A DNA stretch of 64,000 bases from Chitinophagales bacterium (GTDB lineage Bacteria; Bacteroidota; Bacteroidia; Chitinophagales; Chitinophagaceae), in assembly GCA_021323755.1 (NCBI GenBank), contig JAJPKJ010000007.1:1-64000 (forward strand), written 5' to 3'. Positions within the stretch are counted from its first letter, which is position 1. Each line of letters begins with the position of its first letter. The position numbers and the translations under genes are program-made. Positions 51,425 to 62,845 of the stretch are shown in pieces. The notes below the pieces were generated by a model. That model searched no databases and had not been told where the DNA came from. It saw nothing but the letters and a program-made list of their open reading frames with translations.

Positions 51425-53590
51425 TTATTTCACTGCAGGTCTTACCAGTTTCAATTCATTAATAATGTTTGAGGCGCCACCGAGTTTGTCAATACACCAA
51501 AGCACATAGCGAATATCAACACAAATGGTGCGGTTATAAACCGGATCGAACGCGATCTTATGACTTAATGCTTCATAATTTCCATCAAATGCAAGACCGA
51601 TCAGTTCTCCATTTGCATTCAACACCGGCGAACCTGAGTTGCCTCCGGTAATGTCATTGTTGGTGATAAATGTTACCACCAAATCATTTCTTTGCTTATC
51701 TCCATACTGACCGAAATCTTTTTTATTAGCAAGGTCAATCAATTTTGCAGGCAGATCAAATTCATAATTACCGGGAACATATTTTTCCAAAACGCCCTTC
51801 ATCGTGCATACATAATCATAATGCACAGCATCGCGCGGGTTGTAAGATTTTACATTGCCATAAGAAACGCGCATAGTAAACGTTGCATCTGGATAACGGA
51901 TCTTTTTTGGATCCATTTGTATGATGCCCTTTAAATATAATCTTCCCAACTCATTATTCCTTGCCGTGAATTGCTGAAAGAAAGAAATGTATTTCCCCTG
52001 CCAGTTTTTTAAGTAAGCGCTTGCATGCGCATATGCCGGATCACTTTGTAAAACAGTAGCATCAGGATTGGCAACAAAGGCATTCCATTTTGCATCATCA
52101 AAAATCAGGGTGTTTGCAAAAATATCCGCAGCATATTTTTTGTACGTGTCTTCATTATTAAGATCACCGTAACTTCCTTTGATGCTTTCGTACAAACCAA
52201 CCGGTCGCTGGTTTTTATCGATTTCCAAATAATACATCATGGTTATTGTGGCAAGAATATTTTGATCGGAAATTTTATTTTCTGATTTCAAAAAATTCTT
52301 CCTTGCTGCAACAGCCGCATCCATCAGTTTTTTAATATCTCCGCCGTTTTGTTTTACCAATGCCAGTTCGATCTGTTGCAGGCTGGAGGCAAATGCCATT
52401 AATGGCGAACCCAGGATTCCCTCATTAATATATACGCGATGCATAGAATACGCACGCCATGCGTCATAGGCTTTTTGCCAATCGCTTAAAATATTTTGAA
52501 ATTCCGGTTTATCCTGCGCCCATTGTTGAAATTTTTGTTCAGCAATTTTTTTCTGATCATAAAGATGATATTTTATCAATTGCTTCGACTCGCCATCATA
52601 AAACTTCCAATAATTGGCAATGCCTGCATAACTTGGGGCAAGCTGTAATTTTACCGACGGATCTTTTTTCATTTCCTCAAACATATATTTCAATCGAACA
52701 TCACGCAACTTGACTAATGTGGGATTATCGATCTCAATTTTTTGTTTTATTCCGAAAGATGTTTCATATCGGTTAGTACCACCGGGATAGCCATATATCA
52801 TGGCAAAATCTCCATCTTTGATACCTTTGATCGAAACAGGCAAAAAATATTTTGGTTTTAAGGGAACATCTTCGGGAGAATAATCTGAAGCTTTTCCATC
52901 CTTGCTCATATACACGCGAAAAATAGAAAAATCACCGGTGTGACGCGGCCATTCCCAATTATCCGTATCGCCTCCAAATTTGCCAACACTTTCCGGCGGA
53001 GCGCCAACCAAACGTATATCATTATAGCGCTGGTATACAAAGATCAAAAACTGATTTGCTTTGAATAGTGAGCTCACTCTTCCAATAACATGATTTGCGG
53101 CATCGCTATAACGGTTATTGATAGACGTAATTGCTGATTGCACTTTTGCCGCTCTTTCATCTCCCGCCGATCCTTTTGCCGAATCCTCAATTTCCTTGGT
53201 AACATCTTCTATTTTTAATAAGAAATCTGCATACAACCCCTGCGCAGGAATTTCTTCCTGTTTACTTTTTGCATAGAATCCGTCTCGCAGATAATTGTGA
53301 TCAATTGTGCTTGATGCCGTGATAGCGCTGTAACCGCAATGATGATTGGTGAATATCAATCCTTCATTACTCACAATCTCACCCGTACAACCACCACCAA
53401 AAATGATTACAGCATCTTTAATGGATGCCTTATTGATGCTGTACAATTGTTCTTTTGTAAGTTTTAATCCCCGCAACACCATATTATTATAGACCTGTTC
53501 GCCAAGCAACATGGGAAGCCACATGCCTTCGTCGGCAAAAACCTGAAATGTGATAATGAACAATGCAATCGTTACAAAGAATTTCTTCAT
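51425..53590 (-). CDS. S46 family dipeptidyl-peptidase (DPP7/DPP11 type)
   Basis: GGCTGEIVSNEGLIFTNHHCGY, DITGGNSGSPVLNANGELIGLAFDGNYEA; start at MKKFFVTIALF (53590). Confidence 0.93.
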   Translation of the reverse strand: MKKFFVTIALFIITFQVFADEGMWLPMLLGEQVYNNMVLRGLKLTKEQLYSINKASIKDAVIIFGGGCTGEIVSNEGLIFTNHHCGYSAITASSTIDHNYLRDGFYAKSKQEEIPAQGLYADFLLKIEDVTKEIEDSAKGSAGDERAAKVQSAITSINNRYSDAANHVIGRVSSLFKANQFLIFVYQRYNDIRLVGAPPESVGKFGGDTDNWEWPRHTGDFSIFRVYMSKDGKASDYSPEDVPLKPKYFLPVSIKGIKDGDFAMIYGYPGGTNRYETSFGIKQKIEIDNPTLVKLRDVRLKYMFEEMKKDPSVKLQLAPSYAGIANYWKFYDGESKQLIKYHLYDQKKIAEQKFQQWAQDKPEFQNILSDWQKAYDAWRAYSMHRVYINEGILGSPLMAFASSLQQIELALVKQNGGDIKKLMDAAVAARKNFLKSENKISDQNILATITMMYYLEIDKNQRPVGLYESIKGSYGDLNNEDTYKKYAADIFANTLIFDDAKWNAFVANPDATVLQSDPAYAHASAYLKNWQGKYISFFQQFTARNNELGRLYLKGIIQMDPKKIRYPDATFTMRVSYGNVKSYNPRDAVHYDYVCTMKGVLEKYVPGNYEFDLPAKLIDLANKKDFGQYGDKQRNDLVVTFITNNDITGGNSGSPVLNANGELIGLAFDGNYEALSHKIAFDPVYNRTICVDIRYVLWCIDKLGGASNIINELKLVRPAVK

Positions 53591-53724
53591 GATAAAAAGA
53601 TTTTGGAAAGACAAACCTACAATTAATCGAAAACATGAAGGAAGAGAAACTTTCTTTTTTAAAATAAAAATGTTCCGGCACATTACTGCGCCAGAACATT
53701 AACAACAAGATCCAAACACCAAAA

Positions 53725-54129
53725 TTATTTCACTTTTGTAACAACCACATCTTCTACAATACGGTTGCTTACTTCAAAAGAATGAACATCATCAGATGCA
53801 TCTTTGAAATTTCTTACTACAAAAGATAATTTTCCGGTTTCTGATGAAGGAAGTTTGAATCTTTTATCAAACTTCTTGTCATTGTAAACTTCCTGGAAAA
53901 GTTGGTTGCCATCATTATCAGTTACAATAACACTGAACTTATTACCATTGGGATTATCTACTGATACGCCAAACAAGATAACATCATCTTGTGTGCCTAA
54001 ATACTTAACAGTTGTATTTTTATCAGTGGATGCAATCGTGGTAGTTTGTGCTTGTGTTGTTGCTACTGTAAACAATAATAAACCTGCTGCTGTGAACTTT
54101 GCAATTGTGGTCATAATTTGCTTCTTCAT
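53725..54129 (-). CDS. hypothetical secreted protein
   Basis: Signal peptide ending TTQAQ; beta-rich 134-aa protein. Confidence 0.7.
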   Translation of the reverse strand: MKKQIMTTIAKFTAAGLLLFTVATTQAQTTTIASTDKNTTVKYLGTQDDVILFGVSVDNPNGNKFSVIVTDNDGNQLFQEVYNDKKFDKRFKLPSSETGKLSFVVRNFKDASDDVHSFEVSNRIVEDVVVTKVK

Positions 54130-54369
54130 ATAATTGTTTGTTTAGTGACTAAATAATAAAAATCTTTAGCGGAAGCTATCGTGTTGGGCGTGCAATCGGT
54201 TAAGATGGAAACAATCGGGCAAGTGAGATACTCAGTGAAGAACGAATGAAGGAAGAATTTGTTTCAGTTGATAAGCTCTTCGTGTATTTCTGAGGCAAAG
54301 ATACACCCGAATCTTGAATTTCCAAAACGATACAGGTAATTAACAATTTCTTAAACAAAGAATAAATGT

Positions 54370-55365
54370 CTAAACTACATTTAATGTCTTCCATAACAAG
54401 TCTTTAAGTTCAACCAGACCTTGTTGTGTCACAGAAGAAATAAAAATATTCGGAATATTTTTTGGCAACTCTTTTTTAATCGCGCTTTTTAATTCGTCAT
54501 CAAGCATATCGCTCTTGCTTATGGCAATAATAAATTGTTTGTGCAATAACTCGGGATTGTATTGTTCGAGTTCATGCAACAAGATGGCAAATTCCTTTTT
54601 GTGATCATCGCTGTCTGCAGGAATTAAGAAAAGCAATACTGAATTTCTTTCAATGTGCCTTAAAAAACGATGCCCCAATCCTTTGCCTTCTGCCGCACCT
54701 TCAATAATTCCAGGAAGATCTGCAATACAAAAACTCTTGCCATCGCGATATTCAACAATCCCCAATTGTGGTGTTAATGTAGTAAAAGCATAATCCGCAA
54801 TTTTTGGCTTTGCCGCTGTAAGCACAGATAACAGTGTCGATTTACCGGCATTCGGAAATCCCACCAAACCCACGTCGGCCAGAACTTTTAGCTCTAACAC
54901 CTTCCACCCCTCTTCGCCCGCTTCCCCTGGTTGTGCATGTTCGGGCGCCTGGTTTGTTGCTGTGGCAAAACTGGCATTACCTAATCCTCCCCGCCCGCCT
55001 TTCATCCAAATTATTTCTTGTCCGTCTTCTAAAATTTCCGCCTCTTTTATCCCTGTTTCTTCATCACGTGCAATTGTTCCGAGTGGCACATCAATAATGA
55101 TATCTTTTCCCGACCTCCCCGTGCAGTTTGTCCCACTGCCCCCTTCGCCATTTTCTGCAAGCACATTCTTATAATAACGTAAATGCAATAATGTCCATAA
55201 ATTCTTATTGCCGCGCAGAATGATATGGGCACCACGGCCACCATCGCCACCATCAGGACCAGCCATCGCATTATATTTCGTACGTAAAAAATGCTTACTC
55301 CCCGCACCGCCATGCCCGCTTCGGCAAAAAATTCTTATCTGGTCTACAAAATTTGATTTTTCCAT
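54370..55365 (-). CDS. obgE: GTPase ObgE/CgtA
   Basis: Gly-rich Obg fold ([18 protein letters not shown]), [43 protein letters not shown]. Confidence 0.97.
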   Translation of the reverse strand: MEKSNFVDQIRIFCRSGHGGAGSKHFLRTKYNAMAGPDGGDGGRGAHIILRGNKNLWTLLHLRYYKNVLAENGEGGSGTNCTGRSGKDIIIDVPLGTIARDEETGIKEAEILEDGQEIIWMKGGRGGLGNASFATATNQAPEHAQPGEAGEEGWKVLELKVLADVGLVGFPNAGKSTLLSVLTAAKPKIADYAFTTLTPQLGIVEYRDGKSFCIADLPGIIEGAAEGKGLGHRFLRHIERNSVLLFLIPADSDDHKKEFAILLHELEQYNPELLHKQFIIAISKSDMLDDELKSAIKKELPKNIPNIFISSVTQQGLVELKDLLWKTLNVV

Positions 55366-55583
55366 AACACGAATTACACCAGTTTTTACAAATTACTACT
55401 ACGATTATACTTAACCGTTATATTTAACATAAACACAAGTCCCTTTAAATTGCCGGCATATTATTTTGCAAAGATAATTTTTATGTGGTCAGCTTTGGGG
55501 TTTCTATTAAAGATCCCAGCATCGCATGCTTGGGTGGAAGCTTTTCTAAATTTGAGAGGTTTGTATCCATTGATAAGCGGGCA

Positions 55584-56579
55584 TCAGACATCAACATCAT
55601 AATGGATTCCGGCAGCAGCCCGGATTTTATCCAATACCTCCATCAATGATAAGGTATCGGCATGCGTCATGACAGGGCTCTCAGTCAGTCCTTTTCTCAA
55701 ACATTCACCAACATGACTTGCTTCATAATGATATCCAAAACCATCGATCTTCTCAAAGGGAATGATCTGCTTGCTGTCCGGATAATCGGGATAAAATTCT
55801 ATTTCAGCTGCAGGCGAATAAAAACGATGGGTTAACCGAATGCGTGCTTTATCGCCATTGATGTGCGCTTCCGTTGCAAGATTTGAAGAAAAGCTTGAAA
55901 AAATCTGGGCGATCGCCCCATTATTATATTTCAAAGTGGCAGCACATTGTTCATCGACTCCGGTTGAAGACGGGGTCATCGAAGCTTCGATTGCATCAGG
56001 CTTTCCCAAGACAGACATCGCCATGAAAACATTATAGATGCCGATATCGAGCATCGTTCCACCGCCGAGTTTGGGATCGTAGATTCTTGCCGCAATTGGC
56101 TTTTTGGGAATAAACCCAAAATTGACCAGCACGCTCCTGATTTCGCCAAGCTTTCCCGCTTTTATCATTTGCTGAACTACCGCATAATTGGGTAAGAATT
56201 TTGTCCATAGGGCCTCCATCAAAAAAAGATTTTTCTTTTTTGCAGCATCGATCATTTCTTTTGCCTGGCGTTGATTAATAGCAAATGCTTTCTCACACAA
56301 TACTGCTTTTTCATTTTCTATACACAATAAAACGTGCTCATGATGCAATCCATGCGGGGTGGCAACATAAATAACATCGACTTCATGATCATTCACCAAA
56401 TCTTCATAGCTCCCGTAACTGACCCTTGCTGAAAATTTCTTTGCAAATTCATCGGCAACGGGTCTATGTCTTGAACCGACCGCGACCAATTCGGCATCCG
56501 AAACATATTGCAGGTCAGATGCAAATTTTGCGGCAATATTGCCGCAGCCTAGAATTCCCCATCTTATTTTGTTATTCAT
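55584..56579 (-). CDS. Gfo/Idh/MocA family oxidoreductase
   Basis: IRWGILGCGNIAAKFASDL, VIYVATPHGLHHEHVLLCIENEKAVLCEKAFA. Confidence 0.92.
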   Translation of the reverse strand: MNNKIRWGILGCGNIAAKFASDLQYVSDAELVAVGSRHRPVADEFAKKFSARVSYGSYEDLVNDHEVDVIYVATPHGLHHEHVLLCIENEKAVLCEKAFAINQRQAKEMIDAAKKKNLFLMEALWTKFLPNYAVVQQMIKAGKLGEIRSVLVNFGFIPKKPIAARIYDPKLGGGTMLDIGIYNVFMAMSVLGKPDAIEASMTPSSTGVDEQCAATLKYNNGAIAQIFSSFSSNLATEAHINGDKARIRLTHRFYSPAAEIEFYPDYPDSKQIIPFEKIDGFGYHYEASHVGECLRKGLTESPVMTHADTLSLMEVLDKIRAAAGIHYDVDV

Positions 56580-56682
56580 GCCATTAATTTATAGAAATAA
56601 TTGCAATGAATGATCGTATTCACCGCTGGAAAAAAATATCTTCTTAAATAAAAAAGGTTTAATAAATTAGAGCCACAAAACA

Positions 56683-57093
56683 TTGTTTATGCATCATAGA
56701 AAAATTTTCGCTGGTATTGTATTTATCAGTTTCATTGTATTTGGCATCGCCGCCACAACCCCACCCGCTGAAAATCCAAATAAAAACCTGAAAGTACTGC
56801 CAAAAAATATCAGTCACGAAGATCTGGATAAAATAATGGATGGATTCAAAGAGGCCCTAGGTGTAAAATGTAATTTCTGCCACGCGCCTTCTGCCGATAC
56901 AGCCTCCCATCACCTGGATTTTCCAAGCGATGCAAAACCTGAGAAAGATATTGCTCGTCATATGATGAAGATGACCGCCAAGATCAACAAAAAATATTTC
57001 AGCTTTAACAAAGACGAGGCTGGTAAAATGGTTCAGACCATTAGCTGCATTACTTGCCATCGCGGCAACCCGCATCCGGGAGAAAAGCATTAA
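56683..57093 (+). CDS. c-type cytochrome, two CxxCH motifs
   Basis: Signal peptide; CNFCH and CITCH. Confidence 0.9.
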   Translation: MFMHHRKIFAGIVFISFIVFGIAATTPPAENPNKNLKVLPKNISHEDLDKIMDGFKEALGVKCNFCHAPSADTASHHLDFPSDAKPEKDIARHMMKMTAKINKKYFSFNKDEAGKMVQTISCITCHRGNPHPGEKH

Positions 57094-57126
57094 TCGCAGT
57101 AAAATATTCATATTAAAAGGTTCAGG

Positions 57127-57534
57127 ATGATGCACGCTGCAAACAAAATTCCTGTAATAGCGATCCTATTATTATTAACCATTACTGGCGCAGCATTGAC
57201 CAAACCCGATTACGATAAAAAATATAAAAATCTAAAAGTACTGGCAAAAAATATTGGCAGCGATGATTTGGAACGAATAATGTACACTTTTGAAAGACAA
57301 CTGGGTGTTACTTGTTTATATTGTCATGTTACTGCAAAAAATGTCACTCCGGAAAAAATGGATTTTGCCAGCGATGAAAAAAAAGAAAAACAAGTGGCGC
57401 GCGAAATGCTCAGGATGACCATTAAGATCAACAAAAAATATTTTGATCTCTCTCTCGATAAAAAGATCATCACTAAACCTGTTATCTGGTGCAGAACCTG
57501 CCATATGGGTTATCCCATTCCGCACATTCAATAA
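57127..57534 (+). CDS. c-type cytochrome, two CxxCH motifs, paralog of preceding gene
   Basis: Signal peptide; CLYCH and CRTCH; shared NLKVLxKNIxxxDLxxIM and MTxKINKKYF. Confidence 0.9.
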   Translation: MMHAANKIPVIAILLLLTITGAALTKPDYDKKYKNLKVLAKNIGSDDLERIMYTFERQLGVTCLYCHVTAKNVTPEKMDFASDEKKEKQVAREMLRMTIKINKKYFDLSLDKKIITKPVIWCRTCHMGYPIPHIQ

Positions 57535-57568
57535 ATATTTTTTATAAACAATTTAGGGTATCAATACA

Positions 57569-60500
57569 TTATTGCTTGAATAATTTTTGTTCATACACAT
57601 TTGATACGGTTGTTATTTTAATGATATAAACCCCGGCTGCAAGGTTTGCTGCCGCAACACCAATAACCGATGAACCATTATTATTGGCAATGTGCCTGAT
57701 GGTGTTGCCCGAAACATCAACAATTGAAATTTCTTTTATCTCTTCTTTGCCTGCTGTTACGGTGAAATAAGAACTTGCCGGATTGGGAAATACCTGCGGT
57801 GCTAACTGATTTCCGAAATTTACAGTAATGATATTTGAATAGGAAATAGCTCCATCCAGATCGACCATTTTAAGGCGGTAGAAATTGTATCCATTATTGG
57901 GATGATAATCATCAGCAGAATAATTATGAATAATGCTGCTGTTGCCCGCTGCATTGACCTGCTCGAATGTGGTAAAGCCAATGCCATCATCACTTCTTTG
58001 CACATCAAAATATTTGCTATTGATTTCCGAAGAAGTAGCCCAATGCAAAGCGGTATATTGGTTATTGACATTGCTTCCGGTAAAGCTGATTATTTTAACA
58101 GGCAATGCCCCGCTTATTTCTGCATAGTTTGCAATCGTTGCCGTTGATAATATAGCATTATTATCGCTTGTTACAGCCATACCAACATAAGCAGTTGCAT
58201 TTCCGAATCCAAGATCTACTGTGGTGCCAATCTGTATCCATGAATTTTGCTGACCGGTTGCCGAAATATAAGCCGTGTATTGCGTTCCGCTTTTATTTAA
58301 CGCAACCCAATAGGGCGCACTAATACTTGGAATGGTAATTACGGTCGTCGGTCCCCCGGAACTGCTCCGGTACTCAAAGACAATTCCGCTGCTATTTGTT
58401 GTTCCGATAAAAGCAAAACGCGAGGTATTACTTACGCTGTCTCTGAACATGAGCCCCGCTTTATTGGCGGCATTGGAAGCATCCTGTGTCAATACCTCAG
58501 CCACCACATGTTCGTCGCCGGTTAAATTGGTGAATGCATATTGAAACTCATCAGCATTACCCCCAATATCATTCCCTGAGCCCTGTATTGTATAAATGCC
58601 ATTATTCAAACAGGAAGAACCCGTTACTCCAATATCGCCAATGTCGGCACTAAAATATCTCGTGGGCAATGAACCGCAAGGTGCGGTGCAGTTACTTGTT
58701 GTGAAAGTGCTTGCCGCAACCGCGCTTGAACCTGCGGCGCAGACCGCTTGAACCTGGTAAGTATATCCGGTGTTGCAGGTGAGGGCAGAAATATCAATTG
58801 AAGTTGAAGTTGTTGATCTGGTTATCCAACTGCTCACCAGCGATGTTTTGTATTGAATCGTATAACTTACAGCGCCGGAAACAGCCTGCCAGCCTAAGGT
58901 CGCGGTATTTTGAGTAATGTTCGAAACAGACAGGTTTGCCGGCGTAGAACAGGTGTTTGTTAATTGTCCGTACACTTCCAATTCATTAATAACATAACCA
59001 CTGCTGGAGCTGTTGCGTGTAACGCCCTGCATCCTGATATATTGATAACTGACATTAGCAAGTGTCACCACGTTTGTCGTCGAAGTATTTCCTGTAAAAG
59101 AATAAAGGGTAGTAAAAGTAGTACCATCATTGGAACCCTCTATGTTATAGGCTTTGCCATAATTAGCACCCCAGTAAATCACTACCTTACATATATCATA
59201 TTTTGCGCCCAGGTTTACCGTAATAAAAGCTCCATCGCCGCCTGAACTCTTGGAGGACCAGCTGGTTGATTGATTACCATCGAATGCATTAGCCGCACTG
59301 CTTCCGGTTGCCGTTGATGAAGCGGCGTAAGTGGCATTGCTATTGCTAACCGATGATGCCACGTTCGGATAGGCATTACAAGTTGTGTTATTGGTCAATC
59401 CATAAACCATCAGCTGGTTGGAAAAAGTATTCACATATACTTTACCGTTAGCGATGGTCGGGCAATTCATTTTAGAAAAATTTCCAAGATTATCTGCCGG
59501 GTTAATGGTGGAATTCCACAATTCTGTAGTAACATCATCTGCGCGTACAGCGCGCAATACACCAGGACAGGTTTGCTGATTCGCATTACACCCATTTATC
59601 GCATGCGTTATCCATAATATAGCAGAAGAAGGGTCTGTTCCATTTGAAGAGACGGACATATAAGCGCCCGAAATTCCCGTTGGACCACTAACGCTACTAC
59701 TGACGGGAGACCCCAATGAGTTTGTTCCCACTTTGTAGGATTGCAAGAGTGTATTTTCAGAAAATTGGTAAACATATTGATTGGTGGCTCCGCCAAAATA
59801 GGCAAACGAAGCATGCATTTGCGCATTGGAGGAAATGGAGATTTCCTGCATTGCCTGGTCCGCAGTTGAGCTATAGCCGCCAAGGTTTGTGGTGTTAAGC
59901 AAATAAATAAATTTTCCCTTGACAGCTGTCATTACCATATTTGTATTGGGTATAAGTAAAACCTGGATTGGAAAATCAAGATCAGCACTGTTATACAACA
60001 AATAATCTGTGGGTGTAAAAAAACTACTCACTTTCAATGAGGTTGCCGTATTATCAAAAGTATTGGGCGTGAGTTTAACAACACTCTCGCCTCTGTTCAC
60101 GGTATCACTGGGCAGATCGGTGAACCCATCTGCGTCATCGTATGCATTGCCGGTTGTAAAATATAAATTACCGGCCGCATCTACCGCAGGCGCTGCCCCA
60201 CTCATCCATATACCACCTCTGCCATCATTGGGAGTAGATATATATCCCATTTTTAATTGAAGTGATGATGCATCATATCCTATTATCCATCCATGCGCCG
60301 GATTCCAGTCGCAGTGGGCGGAGAAAGAAATGTAAACAATGCCATTGGAAAGAACCAATCCACCACGATTGAATTGTCTTCTTGGGTCAAATCCAATTCT
60401 TCCCCCTACATTACCATCTCCTACGCCGGCAAGGGTGTCAATTATTTCAACCGGGCTATTGGCTTTTTCTGAACCTGTGCCTAGGTCAATCGCATGTAAA

Positions 60501-61120
60501 TATTGATGAAAGCCTGTTGTGGTATATGTGTATTCTTCATTGGGAACACTATTATTCCAGGTATGATTATCTTCTACGGTTGGGTCGACAGTCTTTGTGA
60601 CAAAATACATTGTACTTGAAGATTTATCAATTACCGGCGTACCAATGATTCCAATATTGCTTGAAAAATCATTATAAGATCCGCCACATAATCCCGGGTG
60701 CATATCGTTTTTTGTTGGCGGACGATAACCGGAAGGCGTGTAATTTTTCTGCCAGTAGGCATTTATGCTGCCATCATCGGCATCAAAAGCATAGATGGTA
60801 TTATTAACGGTACAGACAAAAACGATATTCCGGGAACCCACAGAGGGAATGCTCACTCCACTGGCCACCAATGGTTGCGCATAAACCTGGTCATCTACAG
60901 GCCTGGAATATAAAATGCCAAATGTCCCTGAGTTTACATTAGCTGTACTAAGCGCTGTTTCCTGTTTATTCCAACCGGTTCGCCCAAGATCATTATGCTG
61001 CATAAGTACGTCTGTTTGCGCTTGAACAACAGAAATGCATAAAGCAAAACAAACACAGAACAGGATTCTGCAAATAATAAGACGGTTCATAACATCTGCA
61101 TTAATTTGGTTTAAATACAA
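57569..61120 (-). CDS. large secreted multidomain protein: PQQ-like propeller, F5/8-type C (discoidin), fibronectin III, T9SS type A sorting domain
   Basis: NTIYAFDADDGSINAYW; discoidin ASSTATGSSAANAFDGNQSTSWSS; FnIII; C-terminal VFPNPASSYFTV...GVYIIKITTVSNVYEQKLFKQ. Confidence 0.85.
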   Translation of the reverse strand: MYLNQINADVMNRLIICRILFCVCFALCISVVQAQTDVLMQHNDLGRTGWNKQETALSTANVNSGTFGILYSRPVDDQVYAQPLVASGVSIPSVGSRNIVFVCTVNNTIYAFDADDGSINAYWQKNYTPSGYRPPTKNDMHPGLCGGSYNDFSSNIGIIGTPVIDKSSSTMYFVTKTVDPTVEDNHTWNNSVPNEEYTYTTTGFHQYLHAIDLGTGSEKANSPVEIIDTLAGVGDGNVGGRIGFDPRRQFNRGGLVLSNGIVYISFSAHCDWNPAHGWIIGYDASSLQLKMGYISTPNDGRGGIWMSGAAPAVDAAGNLYFTTGNAYDDADGFTDLPSDTVNRGESVVKLTPNTFDNTATSLKVSSFFTPTDYLLYNSADLDFPIQVLLIPNTNMVMTAVKGKFIYLLNTTNLGGYSSTADQAMQEISISSNAQMHASFAYFGGATNQYVYQFSENTLLQSYKVGTNSLGSPVSSSVSGPTGISGAYMSVSSNGTDPSSAILWITHAINGCNANQQTCPGVLRAVRADDVTTELWNSTINPADNLGNFSKMNCPTIANGKVYVNTFSNQLMVYGLTNNTTCNAYPNVASSVSNSNATYAASSTATGSSAANAFDGNQSTSWSSKSSGGDGAFITVNLGAKYDICKVVIYWGANYGKAYNIEGSNDGTTFTTLYSFTGNTSTTNVVTLANVSYQYIRMQGVTRNSSSSGYVINELEVYGQLTNTCSTPANLSVSNITQNTATLGWQAVSGAVSYTIQYKTSLVSSWITRSTTSTSIDISALTCNTGYTYQVQAVCAAGSSAVAASTFTTSNCTAPCGSLPTRYFSADIGDIGVTGSSCLNNGIYTIQGSGNDIGGNADEFQYAFTNLTGDEHVVAEVLTQDASNAANKAGLMFRDSVSNTSRFAFIGTTNSSGIVFEYRSSSGGPTTVITIPSISAPYWVALNKSGTQYTAYISATGQQNSWIQIGTTVDLGFGNATAYVGMAVTSDNNAILSTATIANYAEISGALPVKIISFTGSNVNNQYTALHWATSSEINSKYFDVQRSDDGIGFTTFEQVNAAGNSSIIHNYSADDYHPNNGYNFYRLKMVDLDGAISYSNIITVNFGNQLAPQVFPNPASSYFTVTAGKEEIKEISIVDVSGNTIRHIANNNGSSVIGVAAANLAAGVYIIKITTVSNVYEQKLFKQ

Positions 61121-61351
61121 ACAGAATTAGCTACTGACTTCATTAAAAACGTAACAGTAAAAAAGGGATAAGCAGGTTCTATATAGGATTACAAAAGGTT
61201 TTGCGTAGGAGAAATAAAAATAAAAATTTATTTGCGACAAACAAAATTAATAACAAATCAAAATGGGGCTTTTAAACAACACTTTTTCTTTGATATTCGC
61301 TTTTATTCATTCAATTTTAATCTTTTACTTTTGTCTGTATATTAAATAAAC

Positions 61352-62770
61352 ATGGCAAACAATTTATTCGATTTTGGAATGATTGGTCTCGGTGTAATGG
61401 GGCGCAATCTTTTACTGAATATGGCCGACCATGGATTTCGTGCAATTGGATTTGATAAAGATGTTCAAAAAGGCGCAGCCCTTGAATCTTCGGCCACACC
61501 CAACACGGTTGTAAAAGGAGTAAGCACGCTGGCAGAGATGATAAAACTTTTAGAACCTCCGCGCAAACTGATGATGCTTGTTCCTGCCGGTAAACCAGTT
61601 GATGATGTTATTAATGATCTGCTTCCACTTTTAGAGAACGGAGATATTGTAATTGATGGCGGCAACTCGCATTATACGGACACATTGAGAAGATTAAATT
61701 TCCTGAAAGACAAAGGCATCCATTTCATGGGCGTTGGGATCTCAGGCGGCGAACAAGGTGCTAGAACAGGTCCTAGCATTATGCCCGGCGGAGATCCTGC
61801 AGCATATGAACAGGTTAAACCGATACTCGAAGCTGTTGCTGCAAAAGTAAATGGAAGCCCCTGCGTCGCGCATTTGGGGAAACTTGCTGCTGGCCATTAT
61901 GTAAAAATGGTTCATAACGGGATCGAGTATGCGATAATGCAACTTATCAGCGAGACCTACGATCTGTTACATCGTGGATTGGGATTGAATAATGATGAAC
62001 TGCACAAAGTGTATAAAAACTGGAATGAAGATGAACTGCAATCTTTTTTGATTGAAATAACTGCAGATATTTTTTTGCAGCAGGATGATAAGACTGATAA
62101 TCGTTTGGTTGATATGATTCTTGACAAAGCCGGTTCAAAAGGAACCGGGAAATGGACTTCGCAGGATGCAATGGACCTTCCGGTTTCGGTTCCTGTTATT
62201 GATATGGCTGTTGCCATGCGGGATCTTTCTACTTATAAGGAAGAAAGAATTCAGGCTGCTGCGTTATACAAAACAGCGAAAACACATATTGATGTTCCGC
62301 AAGAGGTTTTTATACAACAATTGGAAGACGCATTATATTTTGCAACAATCATCTGCTATGCACAAGGATTAGCTATGTTACAAAAGGCTTCGTCCGAACT
62401 CAATATGGATATTCCTTTGCCTGAAGTAGTTCGTGTCTGGCGCGGCGGCTGTATCATTCGTTCTTCATTACTCGAAACTTTTTATACTGCATTTAAAACA
62501 AACCCTACGCTGCCGAATTTGTTACTGGATAATAATATTGCGCAACTGCTCCATGCAAAAAGACAGCACATGCGTAATATCATTATGCACGCTGCACAAA
62601 CAGGTTATGCGATTTCCGGCCTGATGGCCTCGCTTGGATATTTTGATGCGTACAGAAGTGAGCATTTACCAACAAATCTAATCCAGGCACAACGCGATTA
62701 TTTCGGTGCACATACTTACCAGCGAGTTGATATGCCCGGAACATTTCATACAGAATGGAAAAGCAATTAA
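61352..62770 (+). CDS. gnd: 6-phosphogluconate dehydrogenase, decarboxylating
   Basis: GMIGLGVMGRNLLLNMADHG, GVGISGGEQGARTGPSIMPGG, KMVHNGIEYAIMQLI. Confidence 0.97.
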   Translation: MANNLFDFGMIGLGVMGRNLLLNMADHGFRAIGFDKDVQKGAALESSATPNTVVKGVSTLAEMIKLLEPPRKLMMLVPAGKPVDDVINDLLPLLENGDIVIDGGNSHYTDTLRRLNFLKDKGIHFMGVGISGGEQGARTGPSIMPGGDPAAYEQVKPILEAVAAKVNGSPCVAHLGKLAAGHYVKMVHNGIEYAIMQLISETYDLLHRGLGLNNDELHKVYKNWNEDELQSFLIEITADIFLQQDDKTDNRLVDMILDKAGSKGTGKWTSQDAMDLPVSVPVIDMAVAMRDLSTYKEERIQAAALYKTAKTHIDVPQEVFIQQLEDALYFATIICYAQGLAMLQKASSELNMDIPLPEVVRVWRGGCIIRSSLLETFYTAFKTNPTLPNLLLDNNIAQLLHAKRQHMRNIIMHAAQTGYAISGLMASLGYFDAYRSEHLPTNLIQAQRDYFGAHTYQRVDMPGTFHTEWKSN

Positions 62771-62845
62771 ACGATTCGTTAATTAAGAACTAAAAGAGCA
62801 ATCTGTAATTTTTAATTTCTTTTTTTACATTCTAAAATAATTTTT

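Noticed and set aside
55521-55541. CCCAGCATCGCATGCTTGGG hairpin downstream of the Gfo/Idh/MocA gene
   Set aside because: One bulge and no T-run on the minus strand; not convincing as terminator or regulatory element.
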